Part shown: in pieces, positions 1-8,265 of the stretch | Position numbering within the stretch: position 1 is the stretch's first letter | How the letters are laid out: each line of letters begins with the position of its first letter | NCBI GenBank assembly: GCA_949286165.1 | Contig: CASDZK010000019.1 | Span: 1-48,033 of the forward strand | Direction: 5' to 3' | Origin: an uncultured Alistipes sp. | GTDB taxonomy: Bacteria; Bacteroidota; Bacteroidia; Bacteroidales; Rikenellaceae | Length of the DNA stretch: 48,033 nt | Notes under the pieces: model-generated | Database searches by the model: none | What the model was told of the DNA's origin: nothing | What the model saw: only the letters and a program-made list of their open reading frames with translations | Translations under genes and position numbers: made by a program

Positions 1-24
1 CAGGATGATTAATGATTTTCTCAT
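1..24 (-). CDS. 5' end of a third gene in the TonB-receptor operon (partial)
   Basis: Reading the minus strand leftward from position 24 gives ATG followed by codons for MRKSLIIL, which looks like the start of a signal peptide, and the frame runs off the window. It lies 36 bases after the stop of the beta-helix lipoprotein on the same strand, so it is probably the third gene of that operon. Only eight residues are visible, so no function can be given. A chance ATG cannot be excluded. Confidence 0.45.
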
Positions 25-60
25 AGGGATAATTATCGTTTGTTACTGTTTTTGTTCTGT

Positions 61-1545
61 TTAGTTTGCCCCATACACACCGAAGTGAGCCTTCACGGCC
101 GGAGAGTAGTAAGTCTGTCCGTTAACGGTCAGCCCGGCAGTCTGGAAATAAGGTTGGGCGAAAGCCTCGTTACCGCTGTAAGCGCCGGCAATGACGTTGG
201 CCGTATGGAAATCCCACGCCTCGTCATAAACCACCTCGCTCATCTTGGCCGTGTTGATGTCGTAGTTGACAAATGCCGGATCCGGAAGGTTTGTTTCAGT
301 GGCAATGACACTGTGTACATCAATGCCCGGAACAACCGTTCCGTCGGCCGTCGTAAATTCGGCCGTGTGGTAGTTCTTATGTTCATAGTTGTAACCTTCC
401 CACGCATAAGCGATGCCTGAGCCGGCTTCCCATTCGCCTTCGTCGTTCATCTCACCGCCCCAGATCACGTCGCTTTGCCGGTTGCCTGAGATATAGCAGT
501 TGTAGTCGATGACGGATTTGCTGTCATAGCCCTCTTCGATGTTGTTCGGATCTTTCCAGCCCGGTGTCTGGGCACGGTATTTGCAGTTGACCAGCATATT
601 GTTGAACACATCCGCCCGCACGTTCTTCTCCGCATAGATACAGCCGCCCTTCTCGCCGTCGCGACGCCATCCGGCATTAAATATCGTATTGTTGTAGGCT
701 TTAATCCTGCCTTGCGCACGGGTAACGTCATCCTGCCCGTCGCTGGAGAGTTTCAGTCCGTTGGTGTTCGGCGCATACATGATATTGCCGGCCACGTCTA
801 CTTTACATCCGGCCTTGACGTTGACCGACTCGGCACCGTCATAACCGTTGCCGGCGAAGATGTTGTTGGCAATGATGGCATTTCCGCCCATCATGTAGAT
901 GCCGTCGGACCAGCCGTAACGGATGGTGCTGTTCGTAATGACATAGTTGCCGTCCGGGTTGTTGGTCGTGATTTGCGGATAAGCGTCGTCGCCGGCCTCA
1001 TAAATACCCGCGGAAGCTGCCGGTGAGCCTTCGATGACCTGACCGCCGGTGTATTCGATGGTCGTGTAATTGATGAGCATCTCTGCGCATGAAGGGTAAG
1101 CCACGATGCCGCCCCACTGGTGTTCTTCCTGAAAGATATTCTCGGCCAGCCGCTGGTTTTCAGGTACGGACATCAGGATGGGATTCTCGGCCGTACCGTT
1201 GCAATAGAGATTACCTTTCACGATAAACTCCACAGGCACGTGGTTGACACCGACCCCTTCAGTGGCAAAAATCAGTTCAACGCCTTCTTCAATGTTCAGG
1301 CTCTTACCTTCGGGCACGGTTATGTGGCCGGTAACATGGATGCGGCTGCCCTTTGTCCACGTTCCTTCAACATTGCCCTCCACCGTCAGGTCGTAGGCGC
1401 TTCCACCCTGATTATCTCCGCTCTGATCGTTTCCACCTTGTCCGGAAGGGTTTTCCGTTCCGTCTGTCTCTTCACTGCATGATACGAATGTCGTACCGAA
1501 TGCGGCCAACATGGCGGCCGCCATCACATAATGTCTGAATTTCAT
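61..1545 (-). CDS. surface lipoprotein with right-handed parallel beta-helix
   Basis: This 494-residue protein starts with a lipoprotein signal peptide ending at Cys23 (FVSC), followed by SEETDG. Acidic residues just after the lipid-bearing Cys resemble the lipoprotein export signal that sends Bacteroidota lipoproteins to the cell surface. A low-complexity Gly/Asn/Gln/Asp linker (about residues 30-50) leads into a body rich in short N/G-bounded strands (for example ITNSTIRYGWSDGIYMMGG, IIANNIFAGN, IKAYNNTIFNAG), the usual look of a right-handed beta-helix. The gene lies 49 bases downstream of a TonB-dependent receptor on the same strand, so the two are probably co-transcribed. I infer that it captures or processes the receptor's ligand at the surface. 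The fold is also used by polysaccharide lyases, but no lyase catalytic signature is recognisable. Substrate unknown. Confidence 0.8.
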   Translation of the reverse strand: MKFRHYVMAAAMLAAFGTTFVSCSEETDGTENPSGQGGNDQSGDNQGGSAYDLTVEGNVEGTWTKGSRIHVTGHITVPEGKSLNIEEGVELIFATEGVGVNHVPVEFIVKGNLYCNGTAENPILMSVPENQRLAENIFQEEHQWGGIVAYPSCAEMLINYTTIEYTGGQVIEGSPAASAGIYEAGDDAYPQITTNNPDGNYVITNSTIRYGWSDGIYMMGGNAIIANNIFAGNGYDGAESVNVKAGCKVDVAGNIMYAPNTNGLKLSSDGQDDVTRAQGRIKAYNNTIFNAGWRRDGEKGGCIYAEKNVRADVFNNMLVNCKYRAQTPGWKDPNNIEEGYDSKSVIDYNCYISGNRQSDVIWGGEMNDEGEWEAGSGIAYAWEGYNYEHKNYHTAEFTTADGTVVPGIDVHSVIATETNLPDPAFVNYDINTAKMSEVVYDEAWDFHTANVIAGAYSGNEAFAQPYFQTAGLTVNGQTYYSPAVKAHFGVYGAN

Positions 1546-1594
1546 AACAAAAGTAATAAATGGTTTGTCAGTTTAATATTTCGGTTTTTATTTT

Positions 1595-4228
1595 TTAGAG
1601 TTTATACCGTAATCCGATCATAAAAGTCTGTCCGCTGCGGGATTCGCGCTCAACGACGTTACCGTCGAAGCGGCGGGAATCGACGTTCACCGTATGTGGT
1701 CCCTTCTGGATATATCTCAGGATGGGCGTATTCAGCAGGTTGGAGGCCTTGGCAAAAACCGTCAGCCCGTATTTGAAACCTTTCTCAAGGGAAGCGTCGA
1801 GCTGGAAGAAGCCCCGTTCCCATATATCGTCATCGTACCAGCTTGAGATGTCGGCCAGGCGCTTGCCAGTATAACTGCCCAGTATCTGACCTTCCCAGGC
1901 ATGCCGCGGACTCTTGAAGAGCAGCGAAAGGTTGGCCACATGGGCTGCCTGACCGTAAAGCGGCCGCGTCTGTTCGAGCATTTCCACTTCGTTGCCGTTC
2001 ATCTGGCGTTTCGTGGTGGTGATGGCCGAATGGGTATAAGTATAATTTGCCTTGACGCCGAACCAGTTGAAATATTTCATGATGTCAACCTCGGCACCGA
2101 GATTGCGCGCCGTTCCGAAGTTCATGGGCTTGTATTTCAGATCCTGTCCTTCCGTAATCAAACCGTATTCAATCGGATTTTGGATGTTCTTGTAGAAGAG
2201 TCCGACCATGAACTGTTCGCTGGAACCCGGGAAGAACTCATAGCGCAGGTCGATGTTGTCGGCCACGGTATGTTTCAGGTCGGGATTTCCTTCTTCCTTG
2301 TAGTCATCGCCGATGATGCTGTAAGGCGCTATCTCGAAGAAACTCGGACGGTTGACAGCCCGTGCATAGGAAAAACGGAGGTTCGCGTTACGGTGTACGT
2401 TGTATTTCAAATGCACGGAAGGCAAAATATCCCAGTATTTCTGCGTCCCCTCCGGGTCTACGCTCTCTTCGGGGAAACGCAATTCATAACCCTGGTCGGT
2501 ATGCTCCGCACGCACGCCGCCATTGATCTCCCATGCGCTGACCGTATATCTAACCATCGCATACGCCGCACCTATCCGCTCTGAAGCGTCATAATTCAGT
2601 GCGCCGCCGATATTGCCGTAAGAGCGGCGCGGATAAAACGCTATGTCATCAAAGTTCTCCCAATCATTGCCCGTATCGGAATTGAAGGTATAATAATTGC
2701 AGAAACTGGTACGTGCCTTGTCGCGGTAGAGTCCGCCGGTCTTGAGTTCGAGCGTTCCGGTTTCGACGTCCGGCCGGTAGCTGACATTGAGGCGTCCTTC
2801 CACATCGCGGTCGTCATTATGCTCCCAGCGACGTTCCGCACAATCGGAACTCATGATGCGCCCGCCCATGAACTCCATCTTGACGCGGTCGGGCGTCTCG
2901 TTATAGGCTTTTGAATAGTTGGCGCTCCAGTCTATCTGCATCCTGTCGTCACGAAGCATCCTGTGTTCGCCCTTCAGCGTGGAATTGTAGATGTACTGGC
3001 GGTTCCATTCCAAACGTACGGAGCGGTAGACCTCGTCGCTTTCGTCGCGGACCTCTGCCTCCCGCAGATCCATATAACCGTTATACCAGGTCAGTTTGTT
3101 CCGGCGGTTGATGTCATAATCCAGTTTCAGGTGCGTCCCGAGCCGGCTTTGCTGTACGGAATAGTCACGGTAGACGGTACCGTTGCGCACCGACTCACCG
3201 GGCTTATACTCTATTTCACTCTCACGTCCGCGATAAGTGTTGCTGTAGCTGGCGGCCAGCATGATTCCCAGCTTGTCATTAAAGAAGCGGTCACCGTAAG
3301 AGAAGCCTGCCGTCAGATCGGGCATCGGTTTCTTTTCGGTCATGTGCAGCGAAGAGGAACTGAAATCTGCGGCACTGACCTTGCTGCCGGTCTGCGTGGT
3401 GCCCCACCGCTCATCAGGCGAACGGCGGACAATCTTATCCCAGGCAAACGACTTGAAGTCACGGTCGAAATACATGGCATTGTAGCCGGTCGAGATGCTG
3501 GCGGTCAGCTGACGTTCTGAGGGGGCGTCTTTCATTACCAGGTTGACGGCGCCGCCGATGCCGTCACCTTCCATGTCGGCCGTAAGAGACTTCGTGACCT
3601 CCAGACGGTCCAGCAGTTCGCTCGGGAAAATATCCAGCGGGACGAAACGGTTCTTATTGTCGGGGCTGGCAATCTTCACACCGTTCACCAACGTATAGTT
3701 GTAGCGCTTGTCCATGCCGCGCAAGATGGCATATTGTCCTTCGCCGCTCGAATTACGTTCAATGGTGACGCCGCTCATCCGCTGGATTACATTGGCAACG
3801 GTGATGTCAGGGCTCAGCTCAATGGCTTTCGCGCTCAAGACATTCACCACGTTCAGGGCATTTTTCTCAATAAGGCGTGCGCCGGCTTCGCTACGCCCCG
3901 TATTGGTAGCGGTCACTGTCACATCGTTAAGTTCTATGACCTTGCTGACAAGCGGGATTTCTATCTCCGCGTTATCAGACGTTATTTCTATCTCGTACGG
4001 CTGATATCCCATATATGAGCAGACGAGTGTACAGCCGCCGGTTATGTCGATGTTGAAACTGCCGTCAAGGCCGCTGATAACAGCCTGCGAAGGATTTTCC
4101 TTCACCGATACCCTGGCGCCGATAATCTCTTCGCCTGTCTGTGCGTCCATGATTCTGCCTCTTATAATTTCGGCATTCGTATGCAATGCACTTGTCAAAG
4201 CCAATAAACAAAACCAACCTTTATTCAT
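1595..4228 (-). CDS. TonB-dependent outer-membrane receptor with carboxypeptidase-like N-terminal domain
   Basis: This 877-residue protein has a signal peptide (about residues 1-19, ending near HTNA). Next comes a carboxypeptidase-regulatory-like domain (about 20-100, GRIMDAQTGEEIIGARVSV), then a plug domain (about 115-235, including ILRGMDKRYNYTLVNGVKI and VTKSLTADMEGDGIGGAVNL), then a barrel running to the C-terminal strand ending IGLRYKL. The plug wording resembles the TIGR01782-type receptors first described in Proteobacteria more than SusC. No SusD partner is present; instead a beta-helix lipoprotein follows, so this is not a classical polysaccharide utilisation pair. Receptors of this class import large or scarce ligands across the outer membrane using TonB energy. 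The ligand is unknown. The start is supported by the signal peptide and a promoter element about 20 bases upstream. Confidence 0.9.
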   Translation of the reverse strand: MNKGWFCLLALTSALHTNAEIIRGRIMDAQTGEEIIGARVSVKENPSQAVISGLDGSFNIDITGGCTLVCSYMGYQPYEIEITSDNAEIEIPLVSKVIELNDVTVTATNTGRSEAGARLIEKNALNVVNVLSAKAIELSPDITVANVIQRMSGVTIERNSSGEGQYAILRGMDKRYNYTLVNGVKIASPDNKNRFVPLDIFPSELLDRLEVTKSLTADMEGDGIGGAVNLVMKDAPSERQLTASISTGYNAMYFDRDFKSFAWDKIVRRSPDERWGTTQTGSKVSAADFSSSSLHMTEKKPMPDLTAGFSYGDRFFNDKLGIMLAASYSNTYRGRESEIEYKPGESVRNGTVYRDYSVQQSRLGTHLKLDYDINRRNKLTWYNGYMDLREAEVRDESDEVYRSVRLEWNRQYIYNSTLKGEHRMLRDDRMQIDWSANYSKAYNETPDRVKMEFMGGRIMSSDCAERRWEHNDDRDVEGRLNVSYRPDVETGTLELKTGGLYRDKARTSFCNYYTFNSDTGNDWENFDDIAFYPRRSYGNIGGALNYDASERIGAAYAMVRYTVSAWEINGGVRAEHTDQGYELRFPEESVDPEGTQKYWDILPSVHLKYNVHRNANLRFSYARAVNRPSFFEIAPYSIIGDDYKEEGNPDLKHTVADNIDLRYEFFPGSSEQFMVGLFYKNIQNPIEYGLITEGQDLKYKPMNFGTARNLGAEVDIMKYFNWFGVKANYTYTHSAITTTKRQMNGNEVEMLEQTRPLYGQAAHVANLSLLFKSPRHAWEGQILGSYTGKRLADISSWYDDDIWERGFFQLDASLEKGFKYGLTVFAKASNLLNTPILRYIQKGPHTVNVDSRRFDGNVVERESRSGQTFMIGLRYKL

Positions 4229-4248
4229 GTCTGTCTTAAAATTTACGG

Positions 4249-4256
4249 CAAAGGTA
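4249..4256 (-). promoter_or_regulatory. -7 promoter element of the TonB-receptor operon
   Basis: On the minus strand this reads TACCTTTG, a perfect match to the Bacteroidota TAnnTTTG element. Transcription would start near 4242, leaving a leader of about 14 bases before the ATG. No good -33 TTTG lies 19 bases upstream. Confidence 0.6.
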
Positions 4257-4466
4257 CGCCGGCCGTGTTACGGTTGTGTGACGGTGAAATGAAGATTCGG
4301 TGTTATGTGTTAAAACCACACGTTATCTTGTGAAAACACTTGGAAATAAAAAGGCACCTGTTTGGTTCGTATTGGTTGCTGACCGCATAATCAGAGATTT
4401 CTTTCCGCATTTACAAACAGCACGGTTATTTTACGGATTATTAGCAATATTAAACCTTCATATTAT

Positions 4467-4497
4467 TTTCCCTATTTAATTTTTTTATATACTTTTG
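4467..4497 (+). promoter_or_regulatory. Bacteroidota promoter of the sialate O-acetylesterase gene
   Basis: TTTC at 4467-4470, then exactly 19 bases, then TACTTTTG at 4490-4497. This fits the TTTG-N19-TAnnTTTG consensus with one mismatch in the -33 box. The predicted leader is about 90 bases. Confidence 0.65.
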
Positions 4498-4592
4498 AAA
4501 CGTAACTTTCAATAAAGTTTTTTAGGAATATTTTTAGAGATAAAAAGCACGACTAAGAAGTGGTAAATATACATATATAATAAAGTGTAGTT

Positions 4593-6476
4593 ATGAAACT
4601 ATCAGCAAAGAAACTTTTTTTGGCACTGCTGCTTTGCATGGGATCAGGCAGCATGTGTACACTTTCGGCTGCAGTCCGTTTGCCCAAGCTGGTGAGCGAC
4701 CGCATGGTGCTCCAACGGGAAACGGAGCTGAAAATCTGGGGATGGGCCGACCCCGGAGAGAGAATAACGGTGCGTTTCCGTGGTTCACATTACTATACGG
4801 AAACCGGTGCAGACGGGCGGTGGCATGTCATGCTGCCTCCGCAGGAACCGGGTGGACCGTTTGTGATGGAAGTGAATGACAAGGTGATTCGCGATGTGCT
4901 GGTGGGCGATGTCTACCTCTGCGGCGGGCAGTCGAACCAGGAGAACCCTATTGAACGTCTGGTGGAGAAATTCCCGGAAATCCCCGTGTCGAACAACCAC
5001 ATGATCCGCCACTACAAAGTGCCTTATCAGGACGTGACGGACGGCGTGCGCGAGGAGATTGCAGGCGACGCCGTGTGGCATTCGGCCACGGCTTCCGAGG
5101 TCTTGAACTGGACCTCACTGGCCTATTTCTTCGCCACCGAGGTGTACAACCGCTACAAGGTCCCGGTGGGGATGTTGGTGTCGAGCAAGGGGGGCACGGA
5201 CATTGAAGCATGGATAGACCAGGCGCATTTAAAGGATTTTCCCAGACTGGTGGTGGACCAGGAAGCTCTTCAGAACTTGAAGGAGGCACGCAGGGACAAA
5301 GGGTCCGGCGTGTGGAACAAACGCGATTTTGACGATTCGGACTGGGACACGGTGGAGTTCCCCGGTACGTGGGACGAGCGGGGCATCAAGGTGAGAGGCA
5401 GCGTGTGGTATCGTAAGAGTTTCGACCTGCCCACTTCCATGATAGGGCGGCATGCCAAGCTCTATATGGGACGGATGGCCGACGCCGACTCGGTGTTCGT
5501 CAACGGCACGTTTGTGGGCACGACGGCTTACTTCGGTCCGCCGCGCAAGTACGATGTGCCGGCCGGCGTGCTGGTGGAAGGCAAGAATGTGATTACGTTG
5601 AAACTGACAGCGATGAACGGACACGGGGAAATCGTTCCTGACAAGCCATACAAACTTCAGGGGGATGACGACACGGTGGAACTGAGCGGCACGTGGAAAT
5701 ACAAGGTTGGACTTGACCGCTCCGAAGCCGACCAATACTCAAGGCAGGTGAATCTGAGAACAGCAGGTTCCGGACTCTACAACGGCATGATTTACCCCCT
5801 GCGCGACTGGAAAGTGAAAGGCGTCATCTGGTACCAGGGCGAGAACAATGCCGGGCGGGCCGGGGAATATGCGGCTTTGCTGAAGAACCTGATTGCCGGC
5901 TGGCGCGAGACCTTTGATTGCGCTGATATGCCTTTCCTGTTGGTGCAGTTGCCCAATTACATGGCCAAGCAGGATAAACCGTCCGACAGCGGATGGGCAC
6001 GTTTGCGCGAGGCCCAGCTTCAGGTTGCCCGGTCGGTGCCCTACACGGCCCTGGCGGTGACTTATGACGCAGGCGAATGGAATGACATCCACCCGCTGGA
6101 CAAGAAAACGGTGGCGCAGCGACTCTTCCTCGGGGCACGGAAACTGATCTACGGAGAGAAACTCGTCAGCTCGGGTCCCATTTATAAAGCAATGGAGATT
6201 GACGGCGACCGCATCGTGCTTTCATTCTCTGAGACCGGAAAGGGGCTGGCCGTCCGGCATGGAGACAAGACGCTGAAGCATTTCGCCATCGCCGGCGAAG
6301 ACCGCAAGTTCGTGTGGGCAGATGCGAAGATCAAGGGCAACAAGGTCATCGTAAGCAGCCCGCAGGTGAAGCAGCCTGTGGCCGTTCGTTACGCCTGGAG
6401 CAACAACCCCGAGGATGCCAACCTTTGCAACAAGGACGGCCTTCTGGCTTCGCCCTTCCGGACGGACAGCTGGTAA
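4593..6476 (+). CDS. secreted sialate O-acetylesterase-like enzyme (SASA domain)
   Basis: This 627-residue protein has a signal peptide (about residues 1-26) and an N-terminal beta-sandwich. The SASA/GDSL-like esterase fold follows, carrying GQSN at 112-115 with Ser114 as likely nucleophile and DIHP with His500 as the likely catalytic His. A jelly-roll, sugar-binding-like insert (about 235-370, starting RDFDDSDWDTVEFPGTWDE) splits the esterase domain, as is usual for Bacteroidota members. Family enzymes remove acetyl groups from O-acetylated sialic acids, and some act on other acetylated sugars such as xylan, so the substrate is uncertain. The export signal suggests a periplasmic or surface role. 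It is transcribed divergently from the TonB-receptor operon and followed by a clear terminator, so it is probably a single-gene unit. A functional link to the receptor is inference. Confidence 0.88.
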   Translation: MKLSAKKLFLALLLCMGSGSMCTLSAAVRLPKLVSDRMVLQRETELKIWGWADPGERITVRFRGSHYYTETGADGRWHVMLPPQEPGGPFVMEVNDKVIRDVLVGDVYLCGGQSNQENPIERLVEKFPEIPVSNNHMIRHYKVPYQDVTDGVREEIAGDAVWHSATASEVLNWTSLAYFFATEVYNRYKVPVGMLVSSKGGTDIEAWIDQAHLKDFPRLVVDQEALQNLKEARRDKGSGVWNKRDFDDSDWDTVEFPGTWDERGIKVRGSVWYRKSFDLPTSMIGRHAKLYMGRMADADSVFVNGTFVGTTAYFGPPRKYDVPAGVLVEGKNVITLKLTAMNGHGEIVPDKPYKLQGDDDTVELSGTWKYKVGLDRSEADQYSRQVNLRTAGSGLYNGMIYPLRDWKVKGVIWYQGENNAGRAGEYAALLKNLIAGWRETFDCADMPFLLVQLPNYMAKQDKPSDSGWARLREAQLQVARSVPYTALAVTYDAGEWNDIHPLDKKTVAQRLFLGARKLIYGEKLVSSGPIYKAMEIDGDRIVLSFSETGKGLAVRHGDKTLKHFAIAGEDRKFVWADAKIKGNKVIVSSPQVKQPVAVRYAWSNNPEDANLCNKDGLLASPFRTDSW

Positions 6477-6506
6477 TTCCGAGATTATTTTCTTGATATT
6501 GTTCCC

Positions 6507-6539
6507 AAAAGCATGGCTCCGGCCATGCTTTTCTTTTTT
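6507..6539 (+). terminator. intrinsic terminator after the esterase gene
   Basis: An 11-bp perfect stem (6507-6517 with 6522-6532) closes a TCCG loop and is followed by CTTTTTTA. It lies 31 bases after the stop codon. Confidence 0.85.
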
Positions 6540-6896
6540 ACGCGCAGGCAGGGAAATATGCGGCGCGGACAAGCGGAGAAACCATATTCCCACCTTAACA
6601 AAACTCTTACCAAAAGGAATCGATGTGAGTAAAAAAATGCTGGATTTTCATTTCGATATATATGCCATTACGGCCAAGGATGATTCATTGATTAAAATGC
6701 CGGACACTTGCTTGCATATATTCAGAAATTTTGCGAATATTGCATATAGATTGTGCATACGATATTTGTCATTAGAAGTGTATCGATCCTTAATTTTCTA
6801 TATATCAGCAATGTGCAAAAATTGCTATAAATAAATCTTTTATTAATATAATTCCGCCAACGCGTAAAGATTATATAAGATTAAAAACTCTGTCTT
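6540..6896. other. AT-rich intergenic region upstream of the TPR/HTH regulator
   Basis: No convincing gene. The stretch is AT-rich, with several GCATA words around 6713-6760 and a near-match -7 element (GATATTTG, 6761-6768). A frame running through here codes for nothing recognisable. Confidence 0.4.
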
Positions 6897-8081
6897 ATGA
6901 GAATACTGCTCCACCTGAATTGTTTAGTGATGCTCTTTGCCTGCATCTTTTCGTCATGCCGTCTGTCACCGGAACAGCAATTTTCCGAGAACAGGGAAAA
7001 GACCGATACGTTGCTCCAACAGGCCCGTTTTTGCGAACTGCAGGATAAACCGGAACAGGCTCTTATCTGTTATTGGGATGCGCTTGACCTTTTACAGGAA
7101 CCACAATGCCCCGATACGGCCGGGCTCGCTGCAACCGTCTATTGCCGGCTCGGCAATCTGTTATCGGACTGCGGACTGCCCGAAAAAGCAACAGAATATC
7201 ACAGGAAAGGGCTCGACATGGCCAAACAGAACGGATGCCGCCACTTACGGGCAGAAGCAGCATCATGTCTTGCCGATGACTACAGACAAATGAACCGGCC
7301 GGACACCGCCGAATATTTCGATAATATCGCGAAACGCATTAAAGGAATCGCCTGCCAGCCGACACGCGGACAAAAAGATTTTCCATCAAAAAAAGATGTC
7401 CGCGAACGGGAAGTGCTGTTGCAATGGATGAACCGGACACTGGAATCACGCAAGGCCATGGCAAAGGCCGAAGAACACAGGAAAAACATCCTGCACCGTG
7501 CCGGAAGCGCTTCGGCAGGCTCGCTGGCATTAATCCTGATGTGCCTGACCTATCGCAGCAAGAAAAGGAAGGAACGGCAGTACCACGACCGCCAGTTGCA
7601 TCTCGACCGGCAGTTGCAGGGTGAGCGCATGGAAACGGCCAGGTTTAAGGCCATCGCAGAAAGCGAGAAAGCAAAAGCGGTGCAGATGGAACAGGAATAC
7701 AGCCGTCAGGAACAACTTCGCGAAGCGCTTGCAAACAAGGAAAAACAGTTGGACAAACAGATGGCGGAACTGATGTCCGAGACAAACATCAAGGCTTTGG
7801 CCATTCTGGAACGGATAAAAAGCCGGCCGGGTTACCAGTGCGTAAAAACGAAACAGGAGTGGACCGCGTTAAAGACATTGGCGGCACGCCTTTATCCGGA
7901 AGAGATGCAGGTCATTGAGAACGCACCGCAGCTGACAGACCGGGACAAGGAAATATCCTGCCTGACCTTGTTGGGATTCACCACCGGACAGTTGGCCGTA
8001 TTTTACGGAATCTCGCCGGGGTCGGTAACCAAAGCCAAATTCCGCATCAAAGAAAAAACCGGTAACCTGTGTGAGGCCTGA
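6897..8081 (+). CDS. membrane-anchored TPR protein with C-terminal HTH (probable transcriptional regulator)
   Basis: This 394-residue protein starts with a lipoprotein-like signal (FSSC, Cys21). TPR-like helices follow (about 30-150, for example CYWDALDLL and EKATEYHRKGLDMAKQNG). A single hydrophobic segment at about 200-218 is followed by the basic stretch YRSKKRKERQ. A long charged coiled coil comes next (about 225-300). The C-terminus contains ISCLTLLGFTTGQLAVFYGI and then SPGSVTKAKFRIKEK, a LuxR-like helix-turn-helix. The layout implies sensing outside the inner membrane with DNA binding inside. Similar TPR/TM/HTH regulators occur widely in Bacteroidales. It may control a neighbour (the esterase upstream or the DUF2723 gene downstream), but nothing in the sequence proves a target. 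Whether Cys21 is lipidated is unclear, since an internal TM segment is also present. Confidence 0.72.
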   Translation: MRILLHLNCLVMLFACIFSSCRLSPEQQFSENREKTDTLLQQARFCELQDKPEQALICYWDALDLLQEPQCPDTAGLAATVYCRLGNLLSDCGLPEKATEYHRKGLDMAKQNGCRHLRAEAASCLADDYRQMNRPDTAEYFDNIAKRIKGIACQPTRGQKDFPSKKDVREREVLLQWMNRTLESRKAMAKAEEHRKNILHRAGSASAGSLALILMCLTYRSKKRKERQYHDRQLHLDRQLQGERMETARFKAIAESEKAKAVQMEQEYSRQEQLREALANKEKQLDKQMAELMSETNIKALAILERIKSRPGYQCVKTKQEWTALKTLAARLYPEEMQVIENAPQLTDRDKEISCLTLLGFTTGQLAVFYGISPGSVTKAKFRIKEKTGNLCEA

Positions 8082-8232
8082 ATGAAGTCCAACGGCCGGC
8101 AACCGGACTGTCTCGGAAGTGGAATGTCCGTATCCCACTACATCAAAAACAGCATTAATACAATAATAAACAGCAAATTAAAGCTGTTATAAATGTCCGC
8201 ATCCGATTCAGACAAACAGCCATAAGTCCTGC

Positions 8233-8240
8233 TAACTTTG
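8233..8240 (+). promoter_or_regulatory. -7 promoter element of the DUF2723 gene
   Basis: TAACTTTG matches TAnnTTTG exactly and lies 25 bases before the ATG. The -33 box is not well conserved. It suggests the gene has its own promoter rather than reading through from the regulator. Confidence 0.55.
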
Positions 8241-8265
8241 CAGCAAACAAATCAAAACAAGGATT

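Larger units (their letters stand above)
4229..4592. other. divergent intergenic region, TonB receptor / esterase
   Basis: This 364-base gap separates divergent genes. It holds a minus-strand -7 element next to the receptor and a full promoter for the esterase, both listed separately. The middle (about 4290-4460) is AT-rich with no recognisable gene or RNA. Confidence 0.6.
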
